This document shows positions 1 to 8,280 of a stretch of 64,000 bases of DNA, piece after piece. Origin of the DNA: Candidatus Poribacteria bacterium WGA-3G (GTDB taxonomy: Bacteria > Poribacteria > WGA-4E > WGA-3G); the NCBI GenBank assembly GCA_000406005.1, contig ASZN01000001.1, forward strand, positions 1-64,000, given 5' to 3'. Numbering within the stretch: the first letter of the stretch is position 1; the number at the start of each line of letters is the position of its first letter. The translations under genes were made by a program, and so were the position numbers. The notes under the pieces are model-generated. The model worked only from the letters and a program-made list of their open reading frames with translations, was not told the origin of the DNA and ran no database searches.

Positions 1-95
1 TGTAGTCGCGAATCTTGTAGGAGCGACTTGTAGTCGCGAATCTTGTAGGAGCGACTTGTAGTCGCGAATCTTGTAGGAGCGACTTGTAGTCGCGA
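1..95. repeat. Tandem 28-bp palindromic repeat, 3 copies plus a partial one
   Basis: Three identical 28-bp units run head to tail (1-28, 29-56, 57-84), and a fourth breaks off at about 95, right before the nuoC ribosome binding site. Each unit contains the self-complementary word GCGACTTGTAGTCGC, so every copy can form a hairpin. The array probably continues left of the window. It belongs to the short-hairpin repeat families scattered through the intergenic DNA here. There are no unique spacers, so it is not CRISPR. Confidence 0.9.
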
Positions 96-112
96 TCATG
101 GAGTAACATTAC

Positions 113-598
113 GTGAAACCCAAAGAAATCTACGAAGCACTAACCGCACAATTCGGCGAAACCGTTCTCACATTCGACAACGAAACGACTGGCGACCCAA
201 GCATCCACATCGCTCCCGCAGCAATCGCTGAAGTATGCGAATATCTCGCCGAAACCGATACATTGGCGTTCGATTCCTTGATGTGCCTCAGCGGCGTAGA
301 TTTAAATGCCAACGACGAAGATTTTGCTGTCGTTTATCACCTCTATGCAATGAAACACCGACATAGTGTCGTGCTGAAAGCGACGGTTCCGAAAACCGAC
401 CCACACCTGCCGAGCGTCTCGCATATCTGGAAAACCGCAGACTGGCACGAACGTGAAACCTATGATCTTTACGGGATTTTCTTTCAAGGACACAACGACC
501 TCCGACGCATCCTACTGCCCGATGACTGGGAGGGATACCCACTACGCAAAGATTATAAGGAGCCAGAAATTTATCGCGGTATGCGAGTACCCTATTAG
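113..598 (+). CDS. nuoC: NADH-quinone oxidoreductase subunit C (NuoC, 30 kDa subunit)
   Basis: This is a peripheral-arm subunit of respiratory complex I; it helps build the Q module with NuoB and NuoD. The 161 residues carry the 30-kDa signature at about 113-148, with the core RETYDLYGIFF followed by GHNDLRRILLP and a GYPLRKDY end. The start is GTG, chosen because GGAG lies at 100-103, nine bases upstream. It is the first visible gene of a nuo operon running to 11322; nuoA and nuoB are expected left of the window. NuoC is separate from NuoD, unlike the fused E. coli NuoCD. The family call is firm. Confidence 0.96.
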   Translation: MKPKEIYEALTAQFGETVLTFDNETTGDPSIHIAPAAIAEVCEYLAETDTLAFDSLMCLSGVDLNANDEDFAVVYHLYAMKHRHSVVLKATVPKTDPHLPSVSHIWKTADWHERETYDLYGIFFQGHNDLRRILLPDDWEGYPLRKDYKEPEIYRGMRVPY

Positions 599-630
599 CA
601 GATGTTTTCGCCTCGACGGGTGTTGCACTA

Positions 631-661
631 AACCGAAAATGTTACACTTTTCGGTTTTTTT
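631..661 (+). terminator. Rho-independent terminator after nuoC
   Basis: A perfect 9-bp stem (AACCGAAAA at 631-639, TTTTCGGTT at 648-656) with the 8-base loop TGTTACAC runs into a T tract. It lies 33 bases after the nuoC stop. It should end or attenuate transcription before nuoD, which then has its own promoter at 811-839. Confidence 0.75.
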
Positions 662-738
662 GAAAAAAAACACCAGCACACAAAACGCCTCAGAGTTCAG
701 GCAGCACGCTGGTTTGTAGCCTCAAAAACTAAACATGC

Positions 739-760
739 AATGTTACACTGGTGTAACATT
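739..760. promoter_or_regulatory. Perfect 10-bp inverted repeat, possible operator
   Basis: AATGTTACAC and GTGTAACATT flank a 2-base centre in the nuoC-nuoD gap, 50 bases upstream of the nuoD promoter. The half-site TGTTACAC also forms the loop of the terminator at 640-647, and a variant, TGTTGCAC, lies at 621. A symmetric site with loose half-sites nearby fits a dimeric regulator. A T run follows the second arm, so a second weak terminator is the alternative. Confidence 0.45.
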
Positions 761-810
761 TTTCCGTAGAAATACGGCACGCGCGCTCACCGAGAAAACA
801 GCGTTGAGAT

Positions 811-839
811 TTGACATTACACCGCAAAAATGGTATCAT
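811..839 (+). promoter_or_regulatory. Sigma70-type promoter for nuoD onward
   Basis: TTGACA (811-816) and TATCAT (834-839) are separated by exactly 17 bases. The start point would be near 846, leaving a leader of about 158 bases before nuoD. With the terminator at 631-661 this makes nuoD-N a separately transcribed block. Confidence 0.75.
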
Positions 840-896
840 ATATAGTGGCAAAATCTAAAAATAGAAGGAAACACGTAAGTTCTATATAAAAAGAAA

Positions 897-972
897 CGCA
901 GCTTGGAACGAAGTGGAAAGCGGATTTAAGAGATGACCGTGAAAACTTGGATCCCGTTGTTTAACCGCAAGG
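897..972 (+). repeat. 76-bp dispersed element ending in AACCGCAAGG (copy 1)
   Basis: It begins with CGCAGCTTGGAACGAAGTGG and ends with AACCGCAAGG. A copy with the same ends and nearly the same length (77 bp) lies at 32526-32602, while the middle differs. The closing AACCGCAAGG word also sits just before nuoJ (4605-4614) and nuoL (5846-5855). It forms part of the long nuoD leader. Confidence 0.7.
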
Positions 973-1003
973 TAAGTTAAAAAAACGTTGCAGAACTGAC
1001 ATT

Positions 1004-2209
1004 ATGGAAAACACACAACAAACCGAAAGCAAAATCATAGAACTAAAACCGTTCGCCGATGAGATGGTCGTGAACATGGGACCTCAGCACCCAAGCACGC
1101 ACGGTGTACTACGCTTGGAATTGAGACTCGATGGTGAGGTCGTCCGTGAAGCAATTCCACACATCGGGTACCTGCATCGTTGTTTTGAGAAACACTCGGA
1201 GAACCTCTCTTATCCGCAAATCATACCCTTTACCGACCGGATGGACTACGTCGCAGCGATGAACCAAAATTGGGGATTCTGCCTCGCTGTCGAGAAATTG
1301 ATGGTATTGGACGAAAGCAAGGATTTCGAGGTACCAGAACGAGCAGAATATTTACGCGTACTTATCTGCGAGCTGAACCGTATCGCGAGCCATCTCCTCT
1401 CTTTCGGAACCTATGGAATGGACATCGGCGCATTCACGCCGTTCCTCTACGCCTTTCGCGACCGAGAACGGCTGCTCCTCCTTTTTGAAAAAATTTGCGG
1501 CGCACGCCTCACCTATAACTATATCCGAATCGGTGGTGTCTCCGAAATCATTCCGATAGAACCCGGCTCCATCGCGGAACAGAACTATCTGGACGAGATA
1601 GAACAGTTCTTAGACTATTTTGAACCGCTGATTGACCAGTACAACGAACTCCTAACAAAAAACAGTATTTTCACAGAACGCACAACGGGTGTCGCTGTGA
1701 TGTCAGCAGAGATGGCACTCAGTTATGGCGCGACGGGTCCTAACCTTCGCGGTTCCGGAATAGACTGGGACCTCCGGCGAGACGAGCCTTACTCCATCTA
1801 TGACAGGTTTGACTTTGACGTTCCCGTTGCCGTGGATGTACCAGAATTAGGTGCAGTCGTCGGAGACTGCTGGAGTCGATACAAAATCCGTATGGACGAG
1901 ATGAAAGAATCTATCCGGATTGCCCGCCAAATTTTAGCCGAAGGACTCCCCGATGGTCCCGTTATGGCAGATCTAAAAGCCGTCCGTCCACCAAAGGGGG
2001 AAATTTATTTCCGCAGTGAAGCACCGCGCGGCGAACTCGGATTCTATATCGTCAGCGATGGCACACCGAAGCCAGTACGCCTCAAAGGACGCTCACCCTG
2101 TTTCAGTGCGCTCAGCGCACTACAAGAACTCAGCCGAGGCTTGATGGTCGCAGATATTATCGCAATTATTGGCAGTATTGATATCGTGATGGGAGAGGTT
2201 GACCGCTAA
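1004..2209 (+). CDS. nuoD: NADH-quinone oxidoreductase subunit D (NuoD, 49 kDa subunit)
   Basis: NuoD is the large Q-module subunit of complex I, descended from the hydrogenase large subunit; it lines the quinone cavity with NuoB. The 401-residue length is normal. The N-terminal MGPQHPSTHG loop (about 25-34) carries the quinone-facing His, and the protein ends in the family's typical GEVDR. No strong Shine-Dalgarno precedes the ATG, so translation may rely on the leader structure. It is followed after 38 bases by a small coiled-coil gene, not by nuoE. Confidence 0.97.
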   Translation: MENTQQTESKIIELKPFADEMVVNMGPQHPSTHGVLRLELRLDGEVVREAIPHIGYLHRCFEKHSENLSYPQIIPFTDRMDYVAAMNQNWGFCLAVEKLMVLDESKDFEVPERAEYLRVLICELNRIASHLLSFGTYGMDIGAFTPFLYAFRDRERLLLLFEKICGARLTYNYIRIGGVSEIIPIEPGSIAEQNYLDEIEQFLDYFEPLIDQYNELLTKNSIFTERTTGVAVMSAEMALSYGATGPNLRGSGIDWDLRRDEPYSIYDRFDFDVPVAVDVPELGAVVGDCWSRYKIRMDEMKESIRIARQILAEGLPDGPVMADLKAVRPPKGEIYFRSEAPRGELGFYIVSDGTPKPVRLKGRSPCFSALSALQELSRGLMVADIIAIIGSIDIVMGEVDR

Positions 2210-2247
2210 ATTTTTCCGCCGCCATTACTGAACATAGGAGACCAATC

Positions 2248-2535
2248 ATGACCGATCAGGAATTTCAAGAGCGCGTTTTAGCGTGGATAGAACGGACCGA
2301 AGATTGGAAGGATCGGACGGATAATCGGCTAGACAACCTTGAAGGACGAATGGACAACCTTGAAGGACAAATGGATAATCTTCAAGAACGGATAGGTAAC
2401 CTTCAGGAAGGAATCGCTTGGATTCGAGGCAAAATGGAGGGAACGCAAGAGTCGCGGGCTGCACTTTGGGGCAAGATCGCTGTCTTGGCGGCAGTGGGGT
2501 CTGCAGTTATCGCGATCCTCGCGTACTTTAAATAA
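2248..2535 (+). CDS. Small coiled-coil protein with C-terminal membrane anchor
   Basis: This 95-residue protein is not a standard complex I subunit. Residues about 29-56 are four consecutive heptads of the pattern xDNLEGx (LDNLEGR, MDNLEGQ, MDNLQER, IGNLQEG), a clear parallel coiled coil. A hydrophobic segment at about 74-93 (KIAVLAAVGSAVIAILAYF) is a single tail anchor. AGGAG precedes the ATG closely. It sits in the same orientation between nuoD (38 bases away) and nuoH (9 bases away), so it is co-transcribed with the complex. It could be an assembly or tethering factor, but nothing in the sequence proves a link to complex I. The family is generic. Confidence 0.8.
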   Translation: MTDQEFQERVLAWIERTEDWKDRTDNRLDNLEGRMDNLEGQMDNLQERIGNLQEGIAWIRGKMEGTQESRAALWGKIAVLAAVGSAVIAILAYFK

Positions 2536-2544
2536 GGAGATTAG

Positions 2545-3810
2545 ATGCCAGACTTTAGGGCGATGTTCGCAAACTCAGATTTTAATGTATCTGAAGGGTT
2601 CTTCCCGAATATAAATCTACAAGAGAAACTCAATTGGGCAGAAGAATTCATACAGAATGTTTTAATCCCGCGACTGCCGGAAGCAGTTGCCGCACATTTC
2701 CCCGTGGAATTAGGCACAACGCTTGTCATGTTCGCATGTGCAGGAATCTTTGTCGGAGTCGTTCCGTTACTCCCATTAGTATTGGTGCTTGCAGAACGAA
2801 AAGTCGCCGCCCGGTTTCAGAACCGGACAGGTCCTATGCGTGTCGGACCGTGGGGAACACTCCAAACCTTAGCCGACGGCATAAAACTCATCTTCAAAGA
2901 GGATTTCATCCCACCACAAGGGGATAGACTTCTCTTCCTCCTCGCGCCTTATGTTATTTTTGCATGCTCTTTCGCTGTTTTCGCCGCGATTCCGTTCAGT
3001 CAAAATATCTTGGTCAGCGACTTTAACATCGGCATCTTCTACATCATGGCGATCTCCTCTGTGATTGTGATGGGTGTGATTATGGCAGGTTGGTCATCAA
3101 ATAGCAAATGGTCGCTGTTAGGTTCTTTACGCTCCGCCGCCCAAATCGTCAGTTATGAAATCCCGCTCGGTCTCTCTATCCTGACTGTCGTGATGCTCGT
3201 GGAAAGTTTGAGCATGACAGAGATCGTCGCAAGCCAATCCAACGGCGTTTTCAGTTGGCTCATCTTCCGGACACCATTTACCTTCATCGCATTCTTTATT
3301 TTTTTTATATCCGCTATTGCCGAGGTAAACCGGACACCATTTGATTTGCCAGAAGCCGAGTCCGAAATCGTCGCCGGTTTTCATACCGAGTATAGCGGAA
3401 TGCGGTTCGCACTCTTCTTTATCGCTGAGTATGCGAATATGTTCGCTGTCAGCGCAATCGCTGTGACACTCTTCCTCGGGGGTTGGGAGGGTGCCTTACC
3501 CGGATTCGACATCCTCGGTGGGATGCCCGGCTTCGTTATCAAAACATTGGCACTTGTCTTCCTAATGATGTGGCTGAGATGGACGCTGCCACGCCTGCGG
3601 GTAGATCAACTCATGAACCTCTGCTGGAAGTACTTTATACCGATCGCCTTTTTCAATATATTAGGCACCGGCATCTGGGGACTCATCTTCCCAGAGGATA
3701 CTTTGGTTAGCATTACCATCAGCTGCACCATCATTTATAGCGGACTCATCGCCGCGTATGCAATCGCCGGACGCGTAATGGCACAAAAACCAGCACCACA
3801 ACCGAGTTAG
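2545..3810 (+). CDS. nuoH: NADH-quinone oxidoreductase subunit H (NuoH)
   Basis: NuoH is the membrane-arm subunit that joins the Q module to the proton-pumping arm and forms part of the quinone tunnel. Diagnostic stretches are AERKVAARFQNRTGPMRVGP and PFDLPEAESEIVAGFHTEYS. The protein has 421 residues with many membrane helices. About 55 hydrophilic residues precede the first helix, longer than usual. GGAG lies just upstream of the ATG. Confidence 0.96.
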   Translation: MPDFRAMFANSDFNVSEGFFPNINLQEKLNWAEEFIQNVLIPRLPEAVAAHFPVELGTTLVMFACAGIFVGVVPLLPLVLVLAERKVAARFQNRTGPMRVGPWGTLQTLADGIKLIFKEDFIPPQGDRLLFLLAPYVIFACSFAVFAAIPFSQNILVSDFNIGIFYIMAISSVIVMGVIMAGWSSNSKWSLLGSLRSAAQIVSYEIPLGLSILTVVMLVESLSMTEIVASQSNGVFSWLIFRTPFTFIAFFIFFISAIAEVNRTPFDLPEAESEIVAGFHTEYSGMRFALFFIAEYANMFAVSAIAVTLFLGGWEGALPGFDILGGMPGFVIKTLALVFLMMWLRWTLPRLRVDQLMNLCWKYFIPIAFFNILGTGIWGLIFPEDTLVSITISCTIIYSGLIAAYAIAGRVMAQKPAPQPS

Positions 3811-3852
3811 AACAATCGTTGTATCCGTTAATGTTGGAGGGAACACCTAAAA

Positions 3853-4572
3853 ATGGACAGATATATACGAAATATCTACAGAGGCGTTTATACCGTGCTT
3901 GTCGGTATGCGGGTGACAATCAGGCAGTTCTTTGAACCGAACGTCACGCATCAATACCCATATCAGCACGACTATGAAAAGAAGCAGAACGTCCGAGAAA
4001 TTCCGAAAGGGTACCGCGGGCAGCTCTATAACCGCACTGAAGACTGTATCGGATGTAAAAAGTGCGAAATGATCTGTCCCGTCGACTGTATCGCTATTGA
4101 TGCCACTAAACTCCCGAAAGGTGAACAACTCTGGGATAGCATGAACATCATTCACCTCAAAGACGGACGCGAAATTATCGGTATCATTGAAGGCGATGAC
4201 AAAAAAGCAAAATCGGAAGAGTCAATAACCGCCACAAATATCACCTCTCGCCAAGGGGCACAAGAAGTTATAGATCGCCTTGAAGCATCAGGCGATGAAA
4301 ATCGAATTCAGACCTTTTCGAGCGACGAAATATCACGGATTGTTACGCGAAACCCGGTCGTTTTCTACCTTGACAAGTTTGATATCGACATGTCCCTCTG
4401 CATGTATTGCGGACTTTGCACCGAAGTCTGCCCGACAGAATGCCTTACAATGAAGGACACCCTCGAAGGAATCGAGTACTCCAAATTCGACCGGTCAGAA
4501 CTCATCTTCAGTTTCGACAAGCAGTCGATGTACGATAACATCAAAACTGAAGAAGCAAGTGCCGCGGATTAG
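3853..4572 (+). CDS. nuoI: NADH-quinone oxidoreductase subunit I (NuoI) with an inter-cluster insertion
   Basis: NuoI is the ferredoxin-like subunit that carries two [4Fe-4S] clusters (N6a, N6b) and passes electrons towards the quinone site. Cluster motifs are C65-C68-C71-C75 (CIGCKKCEMICP) and C183-C186-C189-C193 (CMYCGLCTEVCP). In most bacterial NuoI about 30 residues separate the motifs; here there are about 107. The extra segment (about 105-172) is charged, with no cysteine. The reading frame is continuous through it and the flanks are intact, so it looks like a real insertion. GGAGG lies a few bases before the start. The subunit identity is firm; the role of the insertion is unknown. Confidence 0.95.
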   Translation: MDRYIRNIYRGVYTVLVGMRVTIRQFFEPNVTHQYPYQHDYEKKQNVREIPKGYRGQLYNRTEDCIGCKKCEMICPVDCIAIDATKLPKGEQLWDSMNIIHLKDGREIIGIIEGDDKKAKSEESITATNITSRQGAQEVIDRLEASGDENRIQTFSSDEISRIVTRNPVVFYLDKFDIDMSLCMYCGLCTEVCPTECLTMKDTLEGIEYSKFDRSELIFSFDKQSMYDNIKTEEASAAD

Positions 4573-4626
4573 AAGGATAGTCATAAACCAAACCACCTTG
4601 CCTTAACCGCAAGGTAAATTAAAAAT

Positions 4627-5157
4627 ATGGAATTTACACTTAAAACCTTTATTTTTTACGGCTTTGCCCTTATGACAGTTAGCTCGGCACTCCTTGTCGT
4701 CACCGTGCGGAACATCGTCCATGCAGCGTTTTCGCTTATGGTAACGCTTTTCGGTATCGCAGGACTCTATGTCTTTTTACAGGCAGACTTCCTCGCCGCA
4801 ACACAGGTCATCGTCTATGTCGGTGGTATCCTCGTCCTCATCCTATTCGGAGTCATGATGACAAGCGGACGCTTGGAGATGCCCAGTCAGGTTAAAAGTC
4901 ATATTGAGCGCGGGCAGCTGCTTCTCGGCGGCGCTGTCGCGTTAGCACTTTTTATGCTACTCCTGACCGTCATCGCCAATACACCCGCATGGAAAAACCG
5001 CATCGACGACGGCACAGCACTTCCGCCAACCACTGAGCGTATCGGCGAACTCATTCTCAACGGGCCTTTTCTTCTGCCGTTTGAGGTCGTCTCCGTGCTA
5101 CTGTTAGTCGCTTTAATCGGAGCCGCCCTGATTTCCCGAAAGGAGGTTAGGGACTAA
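4627..5157 (+). CDS. nuoJ: NADH-quinone oxidoreductase subunit J (NuoJ)
   Basis: NuoJ is a small membrane-arm subunit of complex I. The 176 residues form about five helices and include the typical core QADFLAATQVIVYVGGILVL, where the pi-bulge helix lies. It starts 54 bases after nuoI. The AAGG of an AACCGCAAGG word (4605-4614) lies 12 bases before the ATG and is the only visible Shine-Dalgarno-like sequence; it is the right arm of a small hairpin (ACCTTG 4595-4600 with CAAGGT 4610-4615). Confidence 0.95.
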   Translation: MEFTLKTFIFYGFALMTVSSALLVVTVRNIVHAAFSLMVTLFGIAGLYVFLQADFLAATQVIVYVGGILVLILFGVMMTSGRLEMPSQVKSHIERGQLLLGGAVALALFMLLLTVIANTPAWKNRIDDGTALPPTTERIGELILNGPFLLPFEVVSVLLLVALIGAALISRKEVRD

Positions 5158-5249
5158 GATAGCCGTCAGCCATTAGCAGACAGCAAAGAATGTGTTGATT
5201 TAATCAAAACCTCTTTAACTGAAGGCTGTTAGCCGATAGCCCCTAAAAA

Positions 5250-5558
5250 ATGACCTTACAACACTATCTCGTTATCAGTGCAATCCTGTTCACGCTCGGC
5301 ATCTTCGCCGTCTTGACGCGTCGGAACGCTATCAGTATTTTGATGGGCATCGAACTTATTCTCAACTCTTGTAATCTGAACTTCGCCGCGTTCTCGCGCT
5401 TCGTGACACCGCCAGCAGACATCAGTGGACAGATTATCGCTATTTTTGGGATCGTGCTCGCCGCAGCAGAAGCCGCTGTCTTTTTAGCGATTATCCTCGC
5501 GATCTATCGTGAATTCGGTAGCATACGTCCGAACGAAGTTGATACCTTAAAAGGTTGA
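5250..5558 (+). CDS. nuoK: NADH-quinone oxidoreductase subunit K (NuoK)
   Basis: NuoK is a three-helix membrane subunit of complex I. Its 102 residues match the family length and contain the signature GIELILNSCNLNFAAFSR around 31-48 with its conserved membrane Glu. It lies 92 bases after nuoJ. That gap holds an imperfect inverted element (AGCCGTCAGCC near 5161 and GGCTGTTAGCC near 5224). No strong ribosome binding site is visible. Confidence 0.95.
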   Translation: MTLQHYLVISAILFTLGIFAVLTRRNAISILMGIELILNSCNLNFAAFSRFVTPPADISGQIIAIFGIVLAAAEAAVFLAIILAIYREFGSIRPNEVDTLKG

Positions 5559-5594
5559 AATCGTTGTCATACCATCTTTCCTCGTAGGTGCAGC

Positions 5595-5856
5595 TTCCTA
5601 CTGCTTCTGAAACGAATGCTTGGCAGGATAGAAAATAACAAAAAAACGTAGTCCGTAATGAAATGGAGGACGGATCCTTCACATTAAACCTCAAAACAAC
5701 GGATCCGCCTGATTAACCGCACGGTTTCCTACTGCTCCTGAAACGAATGCTTGGCAGGATAGAAAATAACAAAAAAACGTAGTCCGTAATGAAATGGAGG
5801 ACGGATCCTTCACATTAAGCCTCAAAACAACGGATCCGCCTGATTAACCGCAAGGA
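5595..5856 (+). repeat. 131-bp direct tandem duplication between nuoK and nuoL
   Basis: Two near-identical 131-bp units (5595-5725 and 5726-5856) fill most of the 309-base nuoK-nuoL gap. They differ at only a few positions. Each contains two GGATCC words and ends in GATTAACCGCA(C/A)GG. The end of the second copy, CAAGGA, lies 11 bases before the nuoL ATG and is its only plausible ribosome binding site; in the first copy the word is changed to CACGG. Nothing else is visible in the gap. Confidence 0.9.
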
Positions 5857-5867
5857 AAATTTAAAGT

Positions 5868-8066
5868 ATGACTGTTTCTTTAATAAGTCTCATCTTACTC
5901 TGTCCGCTCGCTGCATTTGCCGTATTCGGACTCCTTGGTCTCGCGAACCGGCGGTTCCCGCGACAGGACTATCTGTCCACCGCGGCAATGCTCATTGCAC
6001 TCGCCTGTTCGTTCCTGCTCCTACGAGACGTGGTACCCGAACCTGAAGCACACACGGTCAATTGGATATCACTCGGCAGTGTCACATTTTCAATGGGTTT
6101 CTACTTAGACAGCGTCACCGCAATCATGCTGATTGTCGTCACACTCGTCAGTAGCCTCGTCCATATCTTCTCTATGGGCTACATGCACGGGGACCCACGG
6201 TATCCACGGTTCTTTGCCTATCTATCGCTCTTCTCCTTCTCAATGTTATTCTTGGTCGTCTCGGACAACCTACTCGGTATCTACATCGGTTGGGAACTCG
6301 TCGGTCTCTGCTCCTATCTGCTCATCGGTTTCTGGTTTGAAAAGGACTCCGCCGCGAACGCATGTAAAAAAGCGTTCTTGACAACACGGGTCGGTGATGT
6401 CGGCATGTTCATCGGCATGATGATGCTCTTCACCAAATTCCAGACGCTCTCACTCTATGGAGAAGGCGGTATCTTTACCCTCGCGGCTTCACAACTCACA
6501 ACAGGCGACATGGTATGGCTCTCCATCGCAGGTGTCCTCATCTTCTGTGGTGCCATCGGCAAATCCGCACAAATGCCACTCCACACATGGCTCCCCGATG
6601 CAATGGAAGGTCCCACACCCGTCAGCGCGCTGATTCACGCCGCTACAATGGTCGCCGCCGGGGTCTATCTCACGGCTCGGATGTTCCCAATTCTGACAGA
6701 AACCTCGTCTCTCGTCATCGCCTATGTCGGTGGTATCACCGCACTCGTCGCCGCAACGATCGCTATCGTTCGGTTCGACATCAAACGAGTCTTGGCATAC
6801 TCTACCATCAGTCAATTGGGATACATGATGCTCGCAATCGGTGCCGGTAGTTACGTCGCTGGACTTTTTCACCTGACAACGCACGCTTTTTTCAAGGCGC
6901 TGCTCTTCCTCGGTTCCGGAAGCGTCATTCACGCCTTCCACGCCATGCACCACGCGCATGACAATGAACACGATCACGAACATGCAGACGATCATGAACA
7001 CAGCGAGGAACATATTCTCGGCGCTGAGATCCCGCCTGACCAAGATATGCGGAATATGGGCGGACTCCGCCACAAAATGCCGATTACCTTTATCACCATG
7101 CTCATCGCAACACTGTCTATCTCCGGTGTCCCCTTCATCTTCTCAGGCTTCTGGAGTAAAGATGCCGTCTTGGCAGGCGTGTTAGGGCGAGCAATGGAAT
7201 GGAACTCCGTACATCACTACATCCTGTTCATTATGGCACTTTCCGCCGCAGGGATTACGGCGTTCTATATGTTCCGACTGATCTTTATGACCTTTTTCGG
7301 TGAACCGCGCAACCAAGAAATGCACGACATGGCACACGAATCGCCGCTATCAATGACCGTGCCGCTCCTCATTCTGGCAGCCTTGAGCCTCCCTGTCGTT
7401 AATACGTTCTGGTTCAACGCAGACTACGTTAAACCGCCACCACAACCGCATCTGCATGCACCGACGCATGCACAGGTCGCACCAGACACCAAAACGCGTG
7501 GAACAGGCTTGGCATTCTCGCTCTTCGGCGTTTCCGAAGCAATGGCAGCTGAAGAAGACGCTGGACACGGCACACACGCAGATGACGGACATCACGGACA
7601 CGGTCCCGCACATATGATCGCAATGGTGCTATCTATCTGTGTCGCAGGCTTAGGCATACTGCTCTCATGGCTGTTCTACCACAGGCGAACGCTGTCGGCT
7701 GAATCGGTCGCAACGACTTTCCGACCGGTCTACAACCTGTTCTGGCACAAATACTATTTTGACGAGTTTTACGACGGTGTACTGGTCGCACTGACGGTCT
7801 GGAAAGCACGGCTTTTTGCCCAATTTGATGGAAGTGTCGTTGATGGCATCGTCAATGGTGTCGGCTTTGTAACACGAGATATCCTCGCCGCTTTCACCGG
7901 AGCTTTTGACAACCGCGTCGTTGACGGCATCGTCAATCGCGTCGCACAAGTCACGTGGGCAGTCGGTGGCAGAATTCGTCGTATTCAGACCGGCGCGATT
8001 CAAACCTATCTTTTCGTCGTGCTGGCTGGGATTGTGTTGCTAATCTTAATTTTTCGGGCACTATAA
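5868..8066 (+). CDS. nuoL: NADH-quinone oxidoreductase subunit L (NuoL) with His-rich loops
   Basis: NuoL is the distal antiporter-like proton-pumping subunit of complex I with the lateral helix. The 732 residues show the proton-translocation core, including IGWELVGLCSYLLIGFW and the PLHTWLPDAMEGPTPVSALI motif. Two His/Asp/Glu-rich hydrophilic loops, at about 356-382 (HHAHDNEHDHEH) and about 565-585 (HGTHADDGHHGHG), are not part of the usual core. They may bind metal ions or be tolerated low-complexity inserts. The start is fixed by the CAAGGA supplied by the upstream repeat. Confidence 0.96.
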   Translation: MTVSLISLILLCPLAAFAVFGLLGLANRRFPRQDYLSTAAMLIALACSFLLLRDVVPEPEAHTVNWISLGSVTFSMGFYLDSVTAIMLIVVTLVSSLVHIFSMGYMHGDPRYPRFFAYLSLFSFSMLFLVVSDNLLGIYIGWELVGLCSYLLIGFWFEKDSAANACKKAFLTTRVGDVGMFIGMMMLFTKFQTLSLYGEGGIFTLAASQLTTGDMVWLSIAGVLIFCGAIGKSAQMPLHTWLPDAMEGPTPVSALIHAATMVAAGVYLTARMFPILTETSSLVIAYVGGITALVAATIAIVRFDIKRVLAYSTISQLGYMMLAIGAGSYVAGLFHLTTHAFFKALLFLGSGSVIHAFHAMHHAHDNEHDHEHADDHEHSEEHILGAEIPPDQDMRNMGGLRHKMPITFITMLIATLSISGVPFIFSGFWSKDAVLAGVLGRAMEWNSVHHYILFIMALSAAGITAFYMFRLIFMTFFGEPRNQEMHDMAHESPLSMTVPLLILAALSLPVVNTFWFNADYVKPPPQPHLHAPTHAQVAPDTKTRGTGLAFSLFGVSEAMAAEEDAGHGTHADDGHHGHGPAHMIAMVLSICVAGLGILLSWLFYHRRTLSAESVATTFRPVYNLFWHKYYFDEFYDGVLVALTVWKARLFAQFDGSVVDGIVNGVGFVTRDILAAFTGAFDNRVVDGIVNRVAQVTWAVGGRIRRIQTGAIQTYLFVVLAGIVLLILIFRAL

Positions 8067-8079
8067 GGATGGACTTGTC

Positions 8080-8256
8080 ATGGTACTGTTCAAACTGCTC
8101 CTGTTTTCTGGACCACTGCTTGGTGTTACTATCACTTGGCTTCTCGTTCGCCATAAGAACTTTGAAACACGGCGTAAGACAGGAGAAATATTTCTTGTAC
8201 TCGCTCCAATTGTGACTCCAGTACTTTTGCTTATACTCTATTTCGTTTCCCGATAA
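8080..8256 (+). CDS. 58-residue two-helix membrane protein inside the nuo operon
   Basis: This short gene lies between nuoL (13 bases away) and nuoM (24 bases away). The protein begins MVLFKLLLFSGPLLG and ends LLLILYFVSR. Two hydrophobic segments (about 2-23 and 37-56) flank a basic hydrophilic loop, so it should be a helical hairpin in the inner membrane. An AAGGATGGA ribosome binding site lies at 8065-8073. Its codons match its neighbours and it fits neatly between two genes, so it is likely expressed. I do not recognise a family; a small accessory subunit of complex I is possible but unproven. Confidence 0.7.
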   Translation: MVLFKLLLFSGPLLGVTITWLLVRHKNFETRRKTGEIFLVLAPIVTPVLLLILYFVSR

Positions 8257-8280
8257 CGGGACAAGGAGGATCCGGCTTAA

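Noticed and set aside
453..719. 88-residue open frame after nuoC
   Set aside because: It starts inside nuoC in another frame and runs through the terminator hairpin; it has no start signals.
6489..7073. 194-residue minus-strand open frame
   Set aside because: It is antisense to nuoL in a high-GC-third-position stretch; the peptide is low-complexity and unlike any family.
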